This document shows, piece after piece, positions 22,655-22,701 of a DNA stretch of 22,701 bases. Numbering within the stretch: position 1 is the stretch's first letter; every line of letters begins with the position of its first letter. Origin of the DNA: a virus; IMG/VR virus record IMGVR_UViG_3300023257_000131, positions 1-22,701 of that record; one strand, written 5' to 3'. Made by a program: the position numbers and the translations under genes. The notes under the pieces are model-generated. The model saw nothing but the letters and a program-made list of their open reading frames with translations. It searched no databases and had not been told where the DNA came from.

Positions 22655-22701
22655 AGTCTTTACTACCACTAGGCTTATCAACACTATACCTACCTAATAG
22701 C

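Noticed and set aside
22598-22684. GTG start at 22684 for the first gene
   Set aside because: It adds a Lys/Asn/Gln-rich stretch that looks like non-coding sequence, has no good Shine-Dalgarno sequence, and would cover the candidate -10 box; the ATG at 22597 has AGGA at a good distance.
1-22701. CRISPR array, tRNA, insertion sequence or attachment site
   Set aside because: No regularly spaced repeats, cloverleaf-like segments, transposase motifs or long terminal inverted repeats were seen by eye; there is no non-coding gap above about 60 bases in which to place one.

Overview
The window is a nearly gap-free late (structural) gene cassette of a tailed double-stranded DNA phage or prophage, with every convincing gene on the minus strand. 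Transcription therefore runs from position 22701 towards 1. The order is terminase, portal, minor head protein, protease, scaffold, major capsid protein, head-tail connectors, tail terminator, tail tube, tail assembly chaperones and tape measure, the classic HK97/siphovirus order. There is no tail sheath or contractile baseplate gene between the terminator, tube and chaperone genes, so a non-contractile (siphovirus-type) tail is inferred. Genes are separated by 0-50 bases or overlap by 1-26 bases (ATGA and TAATG junctions), and most have a purine-rich Shine-Dalgarno sequence. TAA, TAG and TGA all act as stops, so the code is standard. No integrase, replication, lysis or tRNA gene is seen. The host cannot be named from the sequence; the beta-helix and fibre proteins resemble those of uncultured environmental phages (inference from memory).

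Layout by region. (1) 22597-19254: an unrecognised small protein, a parallel beta-helix protein and a 601-residue fibre/whisker-like protein, all upstream of the terminase. (2) 19244-14118: terminase large subunit, two small proteins (one with two CxxCxGxG motifs), portal, and a MuF/gp7-type minor head protein with a C-terminal zeta-toxin-like P-loop kinase domain. (3) 14121-10181: a small cysteine protein, a one-span membrane/coiled-coil protein, an XkdF-type protease, a zinc-ribbon plus scaffold gene with a strong internal start, and the major capsid protein. (4) 10160-7144: a small protein, a four-repeat beta fibre protein, a methyltransferase and a glycosyltransferase. (5) 7169-4766: a small helical protein, a head-tail connector with an inserted beta domain, a stopper, an HK97 gp10-like protein and a tail terminator. 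(6) 4746-1310: three tandem tail-tube paralogues, a G/GT-type chaperone pair with a canonical A7 slippery site, and the tape measure. (7) 1310-1: two unrecognised distal proteins and the first codons of a further gene.

How they would work together: terminase and portal package DNA into a procapsid built from the major capsid protein on the nested scaffold, matured by the XkdF-type protease. Connector, stopper, gp10-like and terminator proteins join it to a tail built from the tube proteins around the tape measure, loaded by the frameshifted chaperones. The most notable items are the minor-head/zeta-kinase fusion (an enzyme that may travel in the virion), the nested scaffold start, the -1 frameshift site, the triplicated tail-tube gene, the glycosyltransferase/methyltransferase pair next to the capsid and fibre genes, and a domain inserted into the connector.
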